This document shows, in pieces, positions 28,363-36,622 of a stretch of 55,054 nt of DNA; position 1 is the stretch's first letter; every line of letters begins with the position of its first letter. Below the pieces are notes generated by a model, which saw only the letters and a list, made by a program, of their open reading frames with translations, did no database searches and had not been told where the DNA came from. The stretch comes from Bacteroidota bacterium (GTDB lineage: Bacteria > Bacteroidota > Bacteroidia > Bacteroidales > VadinHA17): the NCBI GenBank assembly GCA_016718875.1, contig JADKBL010000030.1, positions 1 through 55,054 of the forward strand. Direction: 5' to 3'. A program made the translations under genes and the position numbers.

Positions 28363-29136
28363 TCAAATGATAAAATTTATTGGTTCCTGATATCCGTTCT
28401 GGTTCCTGATTATTATTTCGCTCTTGTGGTAAACAACTGAGAACGGAGCAATGCTTTCTGTAAGCCATACGTTACCGCCGATAATACTGTTTCGTCCCAC
28501 AACCGTTTCTCCGCCAAGTATTGTACATCCAGCATACAGAATAACATTGTCCTCAATAGTAGGATGTCTCTTTGTTGAAGCCTTGCTTTTATCGACGCTT
28601 AATGCACCGAGAGTTACTCCCTGGTAAACCTTTACATTGTTCCCTATAATTGCTGTTTCACCGATAACAATTCCCGTACCATGATCTATTGAAAATGGAA
28701 TACCAATTGCAGCACCGGGATGAATATCAATACCTGTAACCCTGTGAGCATATTCAGTTATCATCCTCGGAAAAATAGGCACGGAAAGTTTTGTCAGGAA
28801 ATTAGCTATGCGATAACTGAATATTGCAAAGAATCCTGGATAGATAGCAATTACTTCGATTTGCTGAGTTGCTGCAGGATCTGATTCAAGTATGAAATCG
28901 GCATCTCTAAGTAATATCTTTTTAATATTCTCCAGATTATTAAAAAATCTCTTGGTGATCTCATCATTATTGGCAGTAAGACCTGATAATATCTGGCTTA
29001 AATTAGCCTGTAAATTTTTACGGTTGCATTCAATCTCCTCTTCTGTAAAAGAGTGTGTTTCAGGGAAAAGCAATTCAAAAATTGATTTGATTGTTTTTTC
29101 AACTGTTTTTTGATTTGGAATGATGAATTGTGACAT
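28363..29136 (-). CDS. cysE: Serine O-acetyltransferase
   Basis: Acetylates serine from acetyl-CoA, the committed step of cysteine synthesis. 257 residues: an N-terminal helical domain (about 1-130), then the left-handed beta-helix of hexapeptide repeats with HPGAAIGIPFSIDHGTGIVIGETA (catalytic His/Asp region) and KVYQGVTLGALS, the family hallmark. It resembles the long EpsC/SAT form common in Bacteroidota. A 14-bp perfect inverted repeat lies 27 bases upstream and may control the cysE-cysK pair. Confidence 0.92.
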   Translation of the reverse strand: MSQFIIPNQKTVEKTIKSIFELLFPETHSFTEEEIECNRKNLQANLSQILSGLTANNDEITKRFFNNLENIKKILLRDADFILESDPAATQQIEVIAIYPGFFAIFSYRIANFLTKLSVPIFPRMITEYAHRVTGIDIHPGAAIGIPFSIDHGTGIVIGETAIIGNNVKVYQGVTLGALSVDKSKASTKRHPTIEDNVILYAGCTILGGETVVGRNSIIGGNVWLTESIAPFSVVYHKSEIIIRNQNGYQEPINFII

Positions 29137-29162
29137 ACCTGCTTATGTTTCAATGAAGTGTA

Positions 29163-29200
29163 AATGTACAACACTTACCTGACTTAAAGTGTTGTACATT
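29163..29200. promoter_or_regulatory. Perfect 14-bp inverted repeat upstream of cysE
   Basis: Left arm AATGTACAACACTT (29163-29176), right arm AAGTGTTGTACATT (29187-29200), separated by 10 bases, 27 bases upstream of the cysE ATG. Each arm contains the self-complementary TGTACA. This fits an operator for a dimeric or tetrameric regulator, or a 5'-UTR hairpin if transcribed. It lacks a T-run, so a terminator is less likely. Confidence 0.6.
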
Positions 29201-29341
29201 AATAACAAACCAAACCAAATAAATGTTATTATGCATCGCGGCAGATTTTATTATTAATTATAACACAAAGATTGAAGCAAAAGGCTGATTATGGAATCCC
29301 CATTTTATGGCATTTTATATACCATAAATGTGGTATAACGA

Positions 29342-30011
29342 TTAAATATGGTATTCAATCAGATTAATCCAACCGGACTTAATGGCATACATAATAAGTT
29401 CAGAAACGCTTGAAACACCAAGCTTTCTGAAGATGTTTTTGCGATGAGTGATCACTGTATGGAAACTGATGAATTTCCTGGAGGCAATTTCTTTTGTTGT
29501 CAGCCCTTCGGATATTAGCCGGACAATTTCCATCTCCGAAGGTGTGAGTTGTCCTGTTTCTTCTCCGGAGTTTATCCTTTCATTTATTTCGAACAGAATC
29601 TCAAGCAGTTCACAGGAATAATACTTTTTCCCTTTAACCGATGCATTGAGAGCTTCAAATATTTCGTCCCTGTCACTGGATTTGAGTACTATATTTGTTA
29701 TTCCCAGGCTGTTTAATTCCTGCAACTCGTTTTTGCTCAGGCTATTTGTAAGAACAATAAATTTAAGTCCCGGAAAATTATCCCTGATTTCCTGTATTTC
29801 TGAAAAGGAGCTGAGATCAATAAATGATGGATCAATTATTAATACAGATACTTCACTGTTCGTTAAGACTTTAATAATTTCGTTTTTCCCCTGTAAGTAC
29901 AGCTTCAACAATAAATGATACTTCGTCAGTCAGAATAGCTTTAAGTGATTCTGTGATAAGAAACTGACCATCAGCTATAATTACCCTGACCGGTTTTAAG
30001 GGAGAGATCAT
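29342..30011 (-). CDS. LuxR/NarL-family response regulator (frameshifted)
   Basis: The ATG at 30011 gives MISPLKPVRVIIADGQFLI, the start of a receiver domain. The frame then shifts at the four-base G run (CCCC on the plus strand, 29888-29891) and continues as 29342-29911. Removing one G gives about 222 residues. The phospho-acceptor Asp is probably in VSVLIIDPSF. The usual acidic pair is reduced to a single Asp (IIADGQ), so phosphorylation is uncertain. The C-terminal LuxR HTH is LTPSEMEIVRLISEGLTTKEIA...TVITHRKNIFRKLGV. No partner kinase is adjacent. It lies between cysE and the trans-sulfuration gene, so a regulatory role for the sulfur block is possible. Confidence 0.82.
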
Positions 30012-30044
30012 TTATTTATCTGAAAAGTCTGAATTTTTCTAACG

Positions 30045-31184
30045 CTATTTATTAAGTGCATTTTGAAGATCAGCCAACAGGTCGTCTATGTGTTCAATTC
30101 CTACCGAAAGTCTGATCAGGTTGTCAGTTACCCCGATTTTTTTTCTGAGCTGTTCAGGAAAGTAATCATGGGTCATCAGGGCTGAGTAGTTTGCAAGCGA
30201 TTCCACTCCGCCAAGGCTGTCAGCAAGCTGGAAGATCTTAAGCTTCCTGAAGAAATCATTTGCTTCTTTAAGACCGCCTTTGATACGGAATGAGACAACT
30301 CCTCCGAAACCAGACATTTGTTTTTTGGCAATATCATGACCTGGATGGCTCTCAAATCCTGGGAAGAATACTTTTTCCACATTAGGGTTTTTCTCCAGAA
30401 AGCGTGCTACCATGAAAGCATTCTTTTCGTGCTGCTGCATTCTTACAGCTAATGTCTTCAGTCCTCTGAGAGTCAGCCATGAATCAAAAGGGGAGGGGAC
30501 TGCTCCAATAGATTTCTGGGCAAGCAGGATTTTTTTGTATAGGACTTCATTGTTAAGTACAACAGCACCTCCGATAATATCTGAGTGTCCGTTTATATAT
30601 TTGGTTGTACTGTGAACAACTATGTCTGCACCACAAAGAAGTGGTTTCTGAAAGAATGGTGAGGCGAATGTATTATCCACAACCACCAGTGCATTTTTTG
30701 AGTGACTGAGTTTTGATATTTCTTCAATATCAAAGATTTTAAGGGTCGGATTGGTAGGGGTCTCTATCCAAACCATTTTTGTTGAAGAAGTAAAGGCCGA
30801 ACTTATACTATTCAGATCAGTAAAATCAGTAAATGAGAATTTAATGTTGAAAGGTTCAAGAAATTCCTTAATGATCCTGTAAGTGCCTCCGTACATATCT
30901 TCGGGAACTATAACATGATCTCCTGGCCTCAGGATAGTGAAAATGGCATGTTCTGCCGCCAGACCTGAAGCAAAGCTCAGTCCGTACTGTCCCTCTTCAA
31001 GAGATGCAAGGCACTTATCTAAAGCTGTCCGGGTAGGATTTGCAACCCTTGAGTATTCATAACCCTTGTGTTTGTTTACCTCTTCCTGTGAGAAAGTGGA
31101 TGTCTGATATATCGGTACTATAGTGGCGCCGGTTGCCTCATCTGCTTCCTGGCCTACCCAGATTGCCTTTGTCTCAAATTTCAT
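30045..31184 (-). CDS. Trans-sulfuration PLP enzyme (cystathionine gamma-synthase/lyase family)
   Basis: 379-residue Cys/Met-metabolism PLP enzyme. The PLP lysine lies in VVHSTTKYINGHSDIIGG. The N-terminus TKAIWVGQEADEATGATIVPIYQTSTF and YEYSRVANPTRTALDKCLASLE are the family signatures. SLGGVESLANYSALMTHD near the C-terminus is typical of MetB/Mgl-like members. Synthase, gamma-lyase and beta-lyase activities cannot be separated safely by eye. Context (cysK, cysE, larE, cysNDH) points to interconversion of cysteine and homocysteine. Confidence 0.9.
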   Translation of the reverse strand: MKFETKAIWVGQEADEATGATIVPIYQTSTFSQEEVNKHKGYEYSRVANPTRTALDKCLASLEEGQYGLSFASGLAAEHAIFTILRPGDHVIVPEDMYGGTYRIIKEFLEPFNIKFSFTDFTDLNSISSAFTSSTKMVWIETPTNPTLKIFDIEEISKLSHSKNALVVVDNTFASPFFQKPLLCGADIVVHSTTKYINGHSDIIGGAVVLNNEVLYKKILLAQKSIGAVPSPFDSWLTLRGLKTLAVRMQQHEKNAFMVARFLEKNPNVEKVFFPGFESHPGHDIAKKQMSGFGGVVSFRIKGGLKEANDFFRKLKIFQLADSLGGVESLANYSALMTHDYFPEQLRKKIGVTDNLIRLSVGIEHIDDLLADLQNALNK

Positions 31185-31258
31185 GATTAGAATAGAATTT
31201 CTTATTTATTAGATTATGGTTTATTATTACCAAATGTATAAAGAATCTTAAAATAGTA

Positions 31259-32071
31259 CTAACCTGCTTTTTTTTCTGATTCAGTCAGCACCTCATTCAT
31301 TGACCCCGAACGATAACCTACAAGATCTATCGTGACATAACTGAATCCTGATCTTTTGCATAATTCAGTCAGCTTCTCCCTTAAGATCCATGCTCTGTCT
31401 AATTCCAAAGGAATAAATTCCAGTCTGGCAAGATTTTCATGACTTCTTATACGGAATTGGGTGAATCCAAGTTCTCTCAGATCATATTCTGCCCTTGCAA
31501 GCCTGTCGAGTTTCTCTACTGTTATCTTTTCTCCGTAAGGAATTCTTGAGGCCAGACATGCATATGACTGCTTATTGGTTGTCGGAAGATTATATTCAGC
31601 AGAATACTTTCTGATATCTTCCTTTGTAAAACCGGCTTCAGCAAGAGGAGAGATTACCCCTTTTTCCTTTTTGGCTTTTAGTCCGGGACGGTAATCCTTC
31701 ATGTCCTCGGCATTGCTTCCATCAAAGACGGCATCAAAACCTTCCTTTTCAGAAATATACCTGATCTTGCCGAAAAGTTCACTCTTGCAGAAATAGCACC
31801 TGTCAGGAGGATTATTTACATATCCGGGTATATCTATCTCTTCCGAAATGATAATTCTGTGTTTTATACCCATCATAACAGCAAGTGCCTTAGCTTCTTC
31901 CAGCTCATAGAAGGGTATTGTACTTGAAGTAGCAGTTATCAGAAGTAAATTATCGCCATATACATCTTTGGCAACTCTTGCAAGAAAAGTACTGTCAACT
32001 CCTCCCGAGAAAGCAACAACAACATTCTTATATTTTCTGAGGTAGTCTTTAAGGATATCTAATTTTTCCAT
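31259..32071 (-). CDS. larE: LarE-like ATP-dependent sulfur transferase
   Basis: 270-residue PP-loop ATPase (SGGVDSTFLARV, residues 22-33) of the LarE family, which donates sulfur to build the nickel-pincer cofactor of lactate racemase. Three conserved cysteines are visible: C92 and C95 in RCYFCK and C172 in YACLASR. C172 aligns by motif with the sacrificial Cys of Lactobacillus LarE. The three-Cys set resembles the [4Fe-4S]-dependent catalytic LarE type. No larA, larB or larC is in the window. It is carried in the same direction as the sulfate-assimilation genes, so a different sulfur-transfer role is possible. Confidence 0.87.
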   Translation of the reverse strand: MEKLDILKDYLRKYKNVVVAFSGGVDSTFLARVAKDVYGDNLLLITATSSTIPFYELEEAKALAVMMGIKHRIIISEEIDIPGYVNNPPDRCYFCKSELFGKIRYISEKEGFDAVFDGSNAEDMKDYRPGLKAKKEKGVISPLAEAGFTKEDIRKYSAEYNLPTTNKQSYACLASRIPYGEKITVEKLDRLARAEYDLRELGFTQFRIRSHENLARLEFIPLELDRAWILREKLTELCKRSGFSYVTIDLVGYRSGSMNEVLTESEKKAG

Positions 32072-32192
32072 TTTACTGATAGTAATTAAAGGTGATAAAA
32101 TAATCGGATCTCAACAGTAGAACAATAGATATAACGATTTGTTTATGGGATTCCTTATTCATTATTGCACTTCACAATAATTGATCAGGATC

Positions 32193-32224
32193 GTGACCGC
32201 AAGACCGCATGACCGCAAGACAAT
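32193..32224 (+). repeat. Octanucleotide tandem repeat at the cysN 3' end
   Basis: GTGACCGC, AAGACCGC, ATGACCGC and AAGACAAT in register, ending exactly at the cysN stop codon (minus strand, 32225-32227). Confidence 0.55.
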
Positions 32225-33492
32225 CTAAATGATCATCCCTGCCGCAACAGTTTCATTGGTGCCTTCATCAATGAAGATCATGCTGCCTGTGATATTATTC
32301 TTTTTGTAGGAATCGAAGAACAGAGGTTTTGAAGTCTTGATTGTGATATCAGCGATATCATTCATCTGGACTGAAATATTCTCTGTATCCTTTTCAAGAG
32401 TATTTATATTGAGCCTGTAGTTAACTTTCTTTATAATGCAGCCTGCTTCGTTGCTGTTAATCCTAACCAGATATTTTCCGCCGTTTCTCAGAGGCTGTTC
32501 ATTGAACCAGCATACCATCAGATTAATATCCTGACTTATCACAGGCAGATCATCCGGTGCAACAAGCATATCGCCGCGGCTGATATCAATCTGATCTTCA
32601 AGCGATATTGCTACTGAATCGCCGGAAATACTCTCCGACAGAGTCTTGCCGAACATGTCAATACTCTTTATTTTTGATTTGCGCATGGAAGGCAGAACAA
32701 CAACCTCTTCACCCGGTTTGAATACGCCGCCGGCAACCCTGCCTGCATAGCCTCGGTAATCGTGGAATTCATTAGTGTGTGGACGTATAATCGTCTGAAC
32801 CGGGAACCGGTTATTTTCAGGATCCTTGTTCTTCTCAATCTCGATTGTTTCAATAAGGCGAAGAAATGTTTTACCGGAATACCAGGGCATATTGACGGAA
32901 TTATCAACCACATTGTCGCCATATTTTGCACTGATTGGTATATAGCGTGCATCAGGTATGCCGAGTTTGCTTACAAGTTTTCCAAGTTCAGATACAATTT
33001 TGTCAAAACCTTCCTGTGACCAGTTTGTCATATCCATTTTATTGATACAGAATATGATATGTCTGATGTCGAGTAAGGACGCTATATATGAGTGTCTGAT
33101 TGTTTGTTCAAGTACACCTTTTCTGGCATCGATAAGAATAACTGCCAGGTCGGCTGTGCTTGCACCAGTGACCATATTACGGGTATACTGAATATGCCCC
33201 GGAGTATCGGCTATTATAAACTTTCTTGCCGGAGTGGCAAAATATCTGTAGGCAACATCAATAGTAATACCCTGTTCACGTTCAGCCCTGAGACCGTCGG
33301 TAAGTAGTGAAAGGTCAAGTTCTTCCCTCCCGAGCCTTTTACCTGACTGGACAATATGATCCATCTGATCTTCAAAATCGATTTGCTGTCGTACAATAAT
33401 CTTCCGATCAGTGTACTCTTTCCGTCATCAACACTTCCGGCTGTCGTAAACCGCAGCAGACTTTTACTTTTTTCTTTCGGATCGATAAGCAT
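32225..33492 (-). CDS. cysN: Sulfate adenylyltransferase subunit 1, GTPase (frameshifted)
   Basis: GTP-hydrolysing subunit that drives ATP + sulfate to APS with CysD. The N-terminal piece (33214-33492) carries the P-loop AGSVDDGKSTLIGRLLYDSKSI. The main piece (32225-33364) has the switch region LRAEREQGITIDVAYRYFAT, the G3 DTPGH and the G4 NKMD. Adding one base to the four-T run (AAAA on the plus strand, 33374-33377) restores IFEDQMDHIVQSGKRLG and about 422 residues. The C-terminal beta-barrel domains are complete. No CysC (APS kinase) fusion is present, consistent with direct APS reduction by the neighbouring CysH. Confidence 0.9.
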
Positions 33493-33519
33493 ATATAATC
33501 GTAAATTTTTATAAAATAT

Positions 33520-33554
33520 TTACTGGCATCAGGCGTCAGGCGACTGGCGTCAGG
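33520..33554 (-). repeat. Heptanucleotide tandem repeat (CCTGNNN on the minus strand)
   Basis: Plus-strand units TTACTGG, CATCAGG, CGTCAGG, CGACTGG, CGTCAGG in register. The reverse complement gives CCTGACG-type units. It sits upstream of cysN and faces a second tract of opposite orientation at 33589-33616. Confidence 0.65.
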
Positions 33555-33588
33555 CAGAGAAAACTGTCAAATTAATTTTTTTATTCTT

Positions 33589-33616
33589 CCTGTCGCCTGG
33601 TGCCTGTAGCCTGTAG
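33589..33616 (+). repeat. Heptanucleotide tandem repeat (CCTGNNN), four units
   Basis: CCTGTCG, CCTGGTG, CCTGTAG, CCTGTAG in register, ending a few bases before the cysD stop codon. With the tract at 33520-33554 it makes an inverted pair inside the cysD-cysN gap, so the transcript between these operon genes could fold. Confidence 0.65.
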
Positions 33617-33620
33617 CCGG

Positions 33621-34535
33621 TTAAAAATACCCTTCCTTTTTTCTGTCTTCCATAGCTGCTTCAGACCTCTTATCATCGTACCGGCCACCACGTTCCGTTA
33701 CCCTTGTAGCAGCTATTTCAGCAATTATATCCTCCAGATTATCAGCTTTTGAAAGAGTAACACCAGTGCAGGTAATGTCACCTATTGTTCTGCATCTGAC
33801 ATCTGTTTCAAAAACCTCCTCACCTGGTTTAAGCTGCATAAATGGGGCCCATGCCAGATATGTACCGTTCCTGCTGAATATTTTACGACGATGTGTATAA
33901 TATAATCCAGGAAGTTTGATGTTTTCATTAAGAATATACTGCCATACATCCAACTCAGTCCAGTTGCTGATGGGGAATACCCTGAAATGTTCGCCCATGT
34001 GTTTCCTTCCGTTGAATATATTCCAGAGTTCAGGGCGCTGGTTTTTGGGGTCCCACTGGCCGAATTCATTCCTGTGCGAAAAAAATCTTTCTTTAGCCCT
34101 TGCCTTTTCTTCATCACGTCTGCCACCACCTATTGCAACATCCAGTTTGAATTCCTCGATGGCATCGAGGAGTGTGACTGACTGAGCCTTATTCCTGCTG
34201 GCATTTATACCCTGCTCTTCAATAACTCTTCCCTTATCTATTGAATCCTGTACTTTTGCAACTATCAGGTTGCATCCGAATTCTTTTGCAAGGTCATCGC
34301 GGAAAATCAATGTCTCCCCGAAATTATGACCGGTATCGATGTGGAGCAATGTAAAAGGTATTTTTGCCGGCCAGAATGCTTTCCTGGCGAGATGTACAAG
34401 GACAATTGAATCTTTTCCGCCGGAAAAGAGCAAGGCCTTATTCTCGAATTGGGCAGCAACTTCCCTCATTACAAAAATCGCCTCATTCTCAAGCTCTTTC
34501 AGGTGTTCATCATTTATATGCAATGGATTCTTCAT
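33621..34535 (-). CDS. cysD: Sulfate adenylyltransferase subunit 2
   Basis: Catalytic PP-loop adenylyltransferase forming APS from sulfate and ATP. The start at 34535 (MKNPLHINDEHLKELENEA) fits the family; an upstream Met would add nine residues. The PP-loop is FSGGKDSIVLVHL. HIDTGHNF, GGRRDEEKARAKER and WTELDVWQYI are all family signatures. The C-terminus RKKEGYF is typical of CysD. It lies five bases after cysH and about 128 bases before cysN, separated by the heptamer repeats. Confidence 0.94.
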   Translation of the reverse strand: MKNPLHINDEHLKELENEAIFVMREVAAQFENKALLFSGGKDSIVLVHLARKAFWPAKIPFTLLHIDTGHNFGETLIFRDDLAKEFGCNLIVAKVQDSIDKGRVIEEQGINASRNKAQSVTLLDAIEEFKLDVAIGGGRRDEEKARAKERFFSHRNEFGQWDPKNQRPELWNIFNGRKHMGEHFRVFPISNWTELDVWQYILNENIKLPGLYYTHRRKIFSRNGTYLAWAPFMQLKPGEEVFETDVRCRTIGDITCTGVTLSKADNLEDIIAEIAATRVTERGGRYDDKRSEAAMEDRKKEGYF

Positions 34536-34540
34536 AATAA

Positions 34541-35236
34541 TTATTTTATATGACAACCGCATTCTTTCGAACCGTCATTTTCCCACCACCAGCGGCCTGC
34601 CCTGAAGTCTTCACCAGCTTCAATTGCCCTTGTGCAGGGTTCACATCCGATACTTACAAATCCTTTGTCGTGGAGAGTATTGTAAGGGACATGATTTTCC
34701 TTTACATACTTCTTTACATCCTGATAGGACCAGGAGAAGATTGGATAGAATTTGAATTGTTTTTTGTCCTCATCATATTCCAGCCACTCCATCTGGCTCC
34801 TGTTATCCGACTGGTCAGCCCTGATGCCGGAGATCCATACTTTCATGCCTGCCAGGGCACGTGTAAGAGGAACAACCTTCCTTATTCTGCAGCATTCCTT
34901 CCTGTTTTCAACCGAATCGAAAAAACTGAAAGGTCCTTTTTCGGTTACGAGTTTCTCAACTGAAAGGTAATCTGGAAAATAAGTATGTATGGTCTTTCCG
35001 AATTTAAGTATTGTCTGTGAAAAGACTTCATATGTTTCCGGAAAAAGTCTTCCTGTATCAAGTGTTACAACTTTGATGTCAAGATTATTGCTGAATATTT
35101 TATGGGTTATTGCCTGGTCTTCAATTCCAAAGCTTGTTGTAAAAATTACCTGGCCGGGGAAAAGTGATGCCAGTTCTTTCAGGCTCTCATCAGCCGACTT
35201 TCCTGAAAGCTGGTCTTTCAACTCCTTGAACTTCAT
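34541..35236 (-). CDS. cysH: Assimilatory APS reductase ([4Fe-4S] type)
   Basis: Reduces adenylyl sulfate to sulfite with thioredoxin. The start MKFKELKDQL at 35236 is preferred; the longer frame would overlap DUF2061 further. About 231 residues with TSFGIEDQAITH (PP-loop-like), TLDTGRLFPETY, and the cluster cysteines KECCRIRK and GCEPCTR (CC...CxxC). These mark the [4Fe-4S] APS-reducing class rather than the PAPS-reducing class. The catalytic Cys is in the C-terminal ECGCHIK. No APS kinase is needed, matching its absence here. It overlaps the 3' end of the DUF2061 gene by 47 bases. Confidence 0.92.
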   Translation of the reverse strand: MKFKELKDQLSGKSADESLKELASLFPGQVIFTTSFGIEDQAITHKIFSNNLDIKVVTLDTGRLFPETYEVFSQTILKFGKTIHTYFPDYLSVEKLVTEKGPFSFFDSVENRKECCRIRKVVPLTRALAGMKVWISGIRADQSDNRSQMEWLEYDEDKKQFKFYPIFSWSYQDVKKYVKENHVPYNTLHDKGFVSIGCEPCTRAIEAGEDFRAGRWWWENDGSKECGCHIK

Positions 35237-35537
35237 AGATATCGTTTTTTGATCGTTTCCATAATTTAAAATTAATCCGGTGAATATGTGCCCAGACTCT
35301 CTCGTGGAGATAATAAAGCAGAACTTTTGTAAACACTTCAACACCGCCAATTGATAGGGCCATTGTAAGCTTACCTGTTATGATATAGCTTATCACCATT
35401 GTATCAATTGTGCCAACAATACGCCATGATATTGCTTTCATTACGCTTTTGATAGGCTTGTCGGCCCTGTCACTGATCTTTTTTATCCTTTCCGAGGAAG
35501 ATTCTTTCTCAGACTGGCTAATTAATACATCGAGCAT
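35190..35537 (-). CDS. DUF2061 membrane protein
   Basis: 115 residues. The conserved part is KSVMKAISWRIVGTIDTMVISYIITGKLTMALSIGG, with W-R-x-x-G-T-x-D-T and two short hydrophobic segments, typical of DUF2061. Such domains are often found beside or fused to sulfate-activation genes in Bacteroidota, but their function is unknown to me. It is the first gene of the cysH-cysD-cysN set, with a candidate promoter just upstream. Its last 47 bases overlap the cysH start in another frame. Confidence 0.82.
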   Translation of the reverse strand: MLDVLISQSEKESSSERIKKISDRADKPIKSVMKAISWRIVGTIDTMVISYIITGKLTMALSIGGVEVFTKVLLYYLHERVWAHIHRINFKLWKRSKNDIYEVQGVERPAFRKVG

Positions 35538-35559
35538 ATGTCCACTAATTTAATTTGGG

Positions 35560-35591
35560 CAAAAGTAAATTAATGAACCCTATGATTCAAT
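35560..35591 (-). promoter_or_regulatory. Candidate Bacteroidota promoter of the sulfate-assimilation operon
   Basis: On the minus strand ATTG (35588-35591), a 20-base spacer and TACTTTTG (35560-35567) match TTTG-N17-23-TAnnTTTG closely, 23 bases before the DUF2061 start. This is the best promoter candidate in the window. Confidence 0.5.
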
Positions 35592-35657
35592 GGCAATAAT
35601 GCGTGAATAGAGTCAGTATTTATGCCTATAGATTTATGTGCAATTTGAGTATTACTA

Positions 35658-36488
35658 TTATGCACTTAAGAGTTCTGACTGGAGTCCTCCGATGAACCAT
35701 TTAAAAACAGGATCATTCGAATAATTTTCCAAAATATTCGAAAGGATAAATTCGTTTCCGGAATCAATACAATCTATCTGAATTTCTATTATTCCACAGT
35801 ATCCTGATGGTGAGAGTGTTTTAAATATATAATCAGGAATTTCTTCGTTATATTTTTTAAAAAACCTGTCGAGAATTTCAAATCGCTCAGTATGTTTTTT
35901 TATAAAACCATCAGAGAAATTTTTATTTCTGAGGAAATTCTCAAATCTTCTAAAAGCATTTTTTCTGATCAAAATCCCCAGATCATCTGTTTTTACACCT
36001 CTTCTAAGATAGATATCTGAGTATCTGAGGATACCTGTGAACCCGAAAGCATCCAGATCATCGGCAATTGACAGAATTTCAAGTATCCGGTTTGTTTTTA
36101 AGGGTGATGAATAGTCTTTATCATCATGATATTCAATTGCTTTCAGGGCATCCGGAAATTCAGACGGATTCATCATGCTGAATTTCATAAACTCGGTTGT
36201 CTTTTCAAGGCTTGTAACACCGTGATTTATACCATGGTTGATTGCCATACCTATATCGTGGAAAAAGCAGGCAACTATAAGCTCCCTAAGGAATTGCAGG
36301 TCAATATCTGTTTTATATCCTGAAGTGCTTATAATCTCCTTTGCGTATTCCCAAACTCTTCTGTGATGCTCCAGGCCATGGGATGTGAGGTAGTCTGTAG
36401 GATAAACAGTAACAAAGAAGCTTTCTATTGGCTTTTTGAGAGAATTCTCAACAGAATGAATATTTATGTTTGAATTTTGTTTAGTCAT
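35658..36488 (-). CDS. HD-domain phosphohydrolase-like protein
   Basis: About 276 residues from MTKQNSN; the upstream extension would be translated from the repeat element and is unlikely. HD-superfamily metal ligands appear as HGLEHHRRVWEYAKEI, ACFFHDIGMA (the HD pair) and ADDLDAFG (the final Asp). A second His group (YHDDKDY) is present. The fold suggests a metal-dependent phosphohydrolase, perhaps acting on nucleotides or (p)ppGpp-like molecules, but it lacks RelA/SpoT synthetase motifs. It is monocistronic, with a terminator between it and the next gene. Confidence 0.78.
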   Translation of the reverse strand: MTKQNSNINIHSVENSLKKPIESFFVTVYPTDYLTSHGLEHHRRVWEYAKEIISTSGYKTDIDLQFLRELIVACFFHDIGMAINHGINHGVTSLEKTTEFMKFSMMNPSEFPDALKAIEYHDDKDYSSPLKTNRILEILSIADDLDAFGFTGILRYSDIYLRRGVKTDDLGILIRKNAFRRFENFLRNKNFSDGFIKKHTERFEILDRFFKKYNEEIPDYIFKTLSPSGYCGIIEIQIDCIDSGNEFILSNILENYSNDPVFKWFIGGLQSELLSA

Positions 36489-36496
36489 TTTTTTAA

Positions 36497-36540
36497 ACCA
36501 CGGATTCACACAGAGTTCGCACGGAGTTTCACTGAGTTCT
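36497..36540. repeat. Half-copy of the CACAGAG-type intergenic element
   Basis: Tandem variants of ACCACGGATTCACACAGAG and GCACGGAGTTTCACTGAG resemble one arm of the palindrome at 27287-27427. It overlaps the 5' edge of the HD gene. Confidence 0.45.
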
Positions 36541-36572
36541 TACCCGGTTAACTCAATCATATTTAAAACAAA

Positions 36573-36601
36573 AAAAGCAAAAGACTTAGCCTTTTGCTTT
36601 T
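36573..36601. terminator. Bidirectional-looking terminator hairpin
   Basis: AAAAGCAAAAG (36573-36583) pairs perfectly with CTTTTGCTTTT (36591-36601) around a 7-base loop. It lies 22 bases past the stop of the small HTH gene (minus strand), with A- and T-runs on both sides. Confidence 0.7.
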
Positions 36602-36622
36602 GAACAGGCATAGTTAACGTGA

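Noticed and set aside
29317..29337. TATACCA-TAAATG-TGGTATA palindrome as an operator or terminator
   Set aside because: AT-rich, short, and located just past the stop of the LuxR-type gene. It lacks a T-run and has no clear target, so it is not listed as a feature.
34541..35236. PAPS reductase
   Set aside because: The CC...CxxC cysteines of the [4Fe-4S] APS-reductase class are present and no APS kinase lies in the operon.
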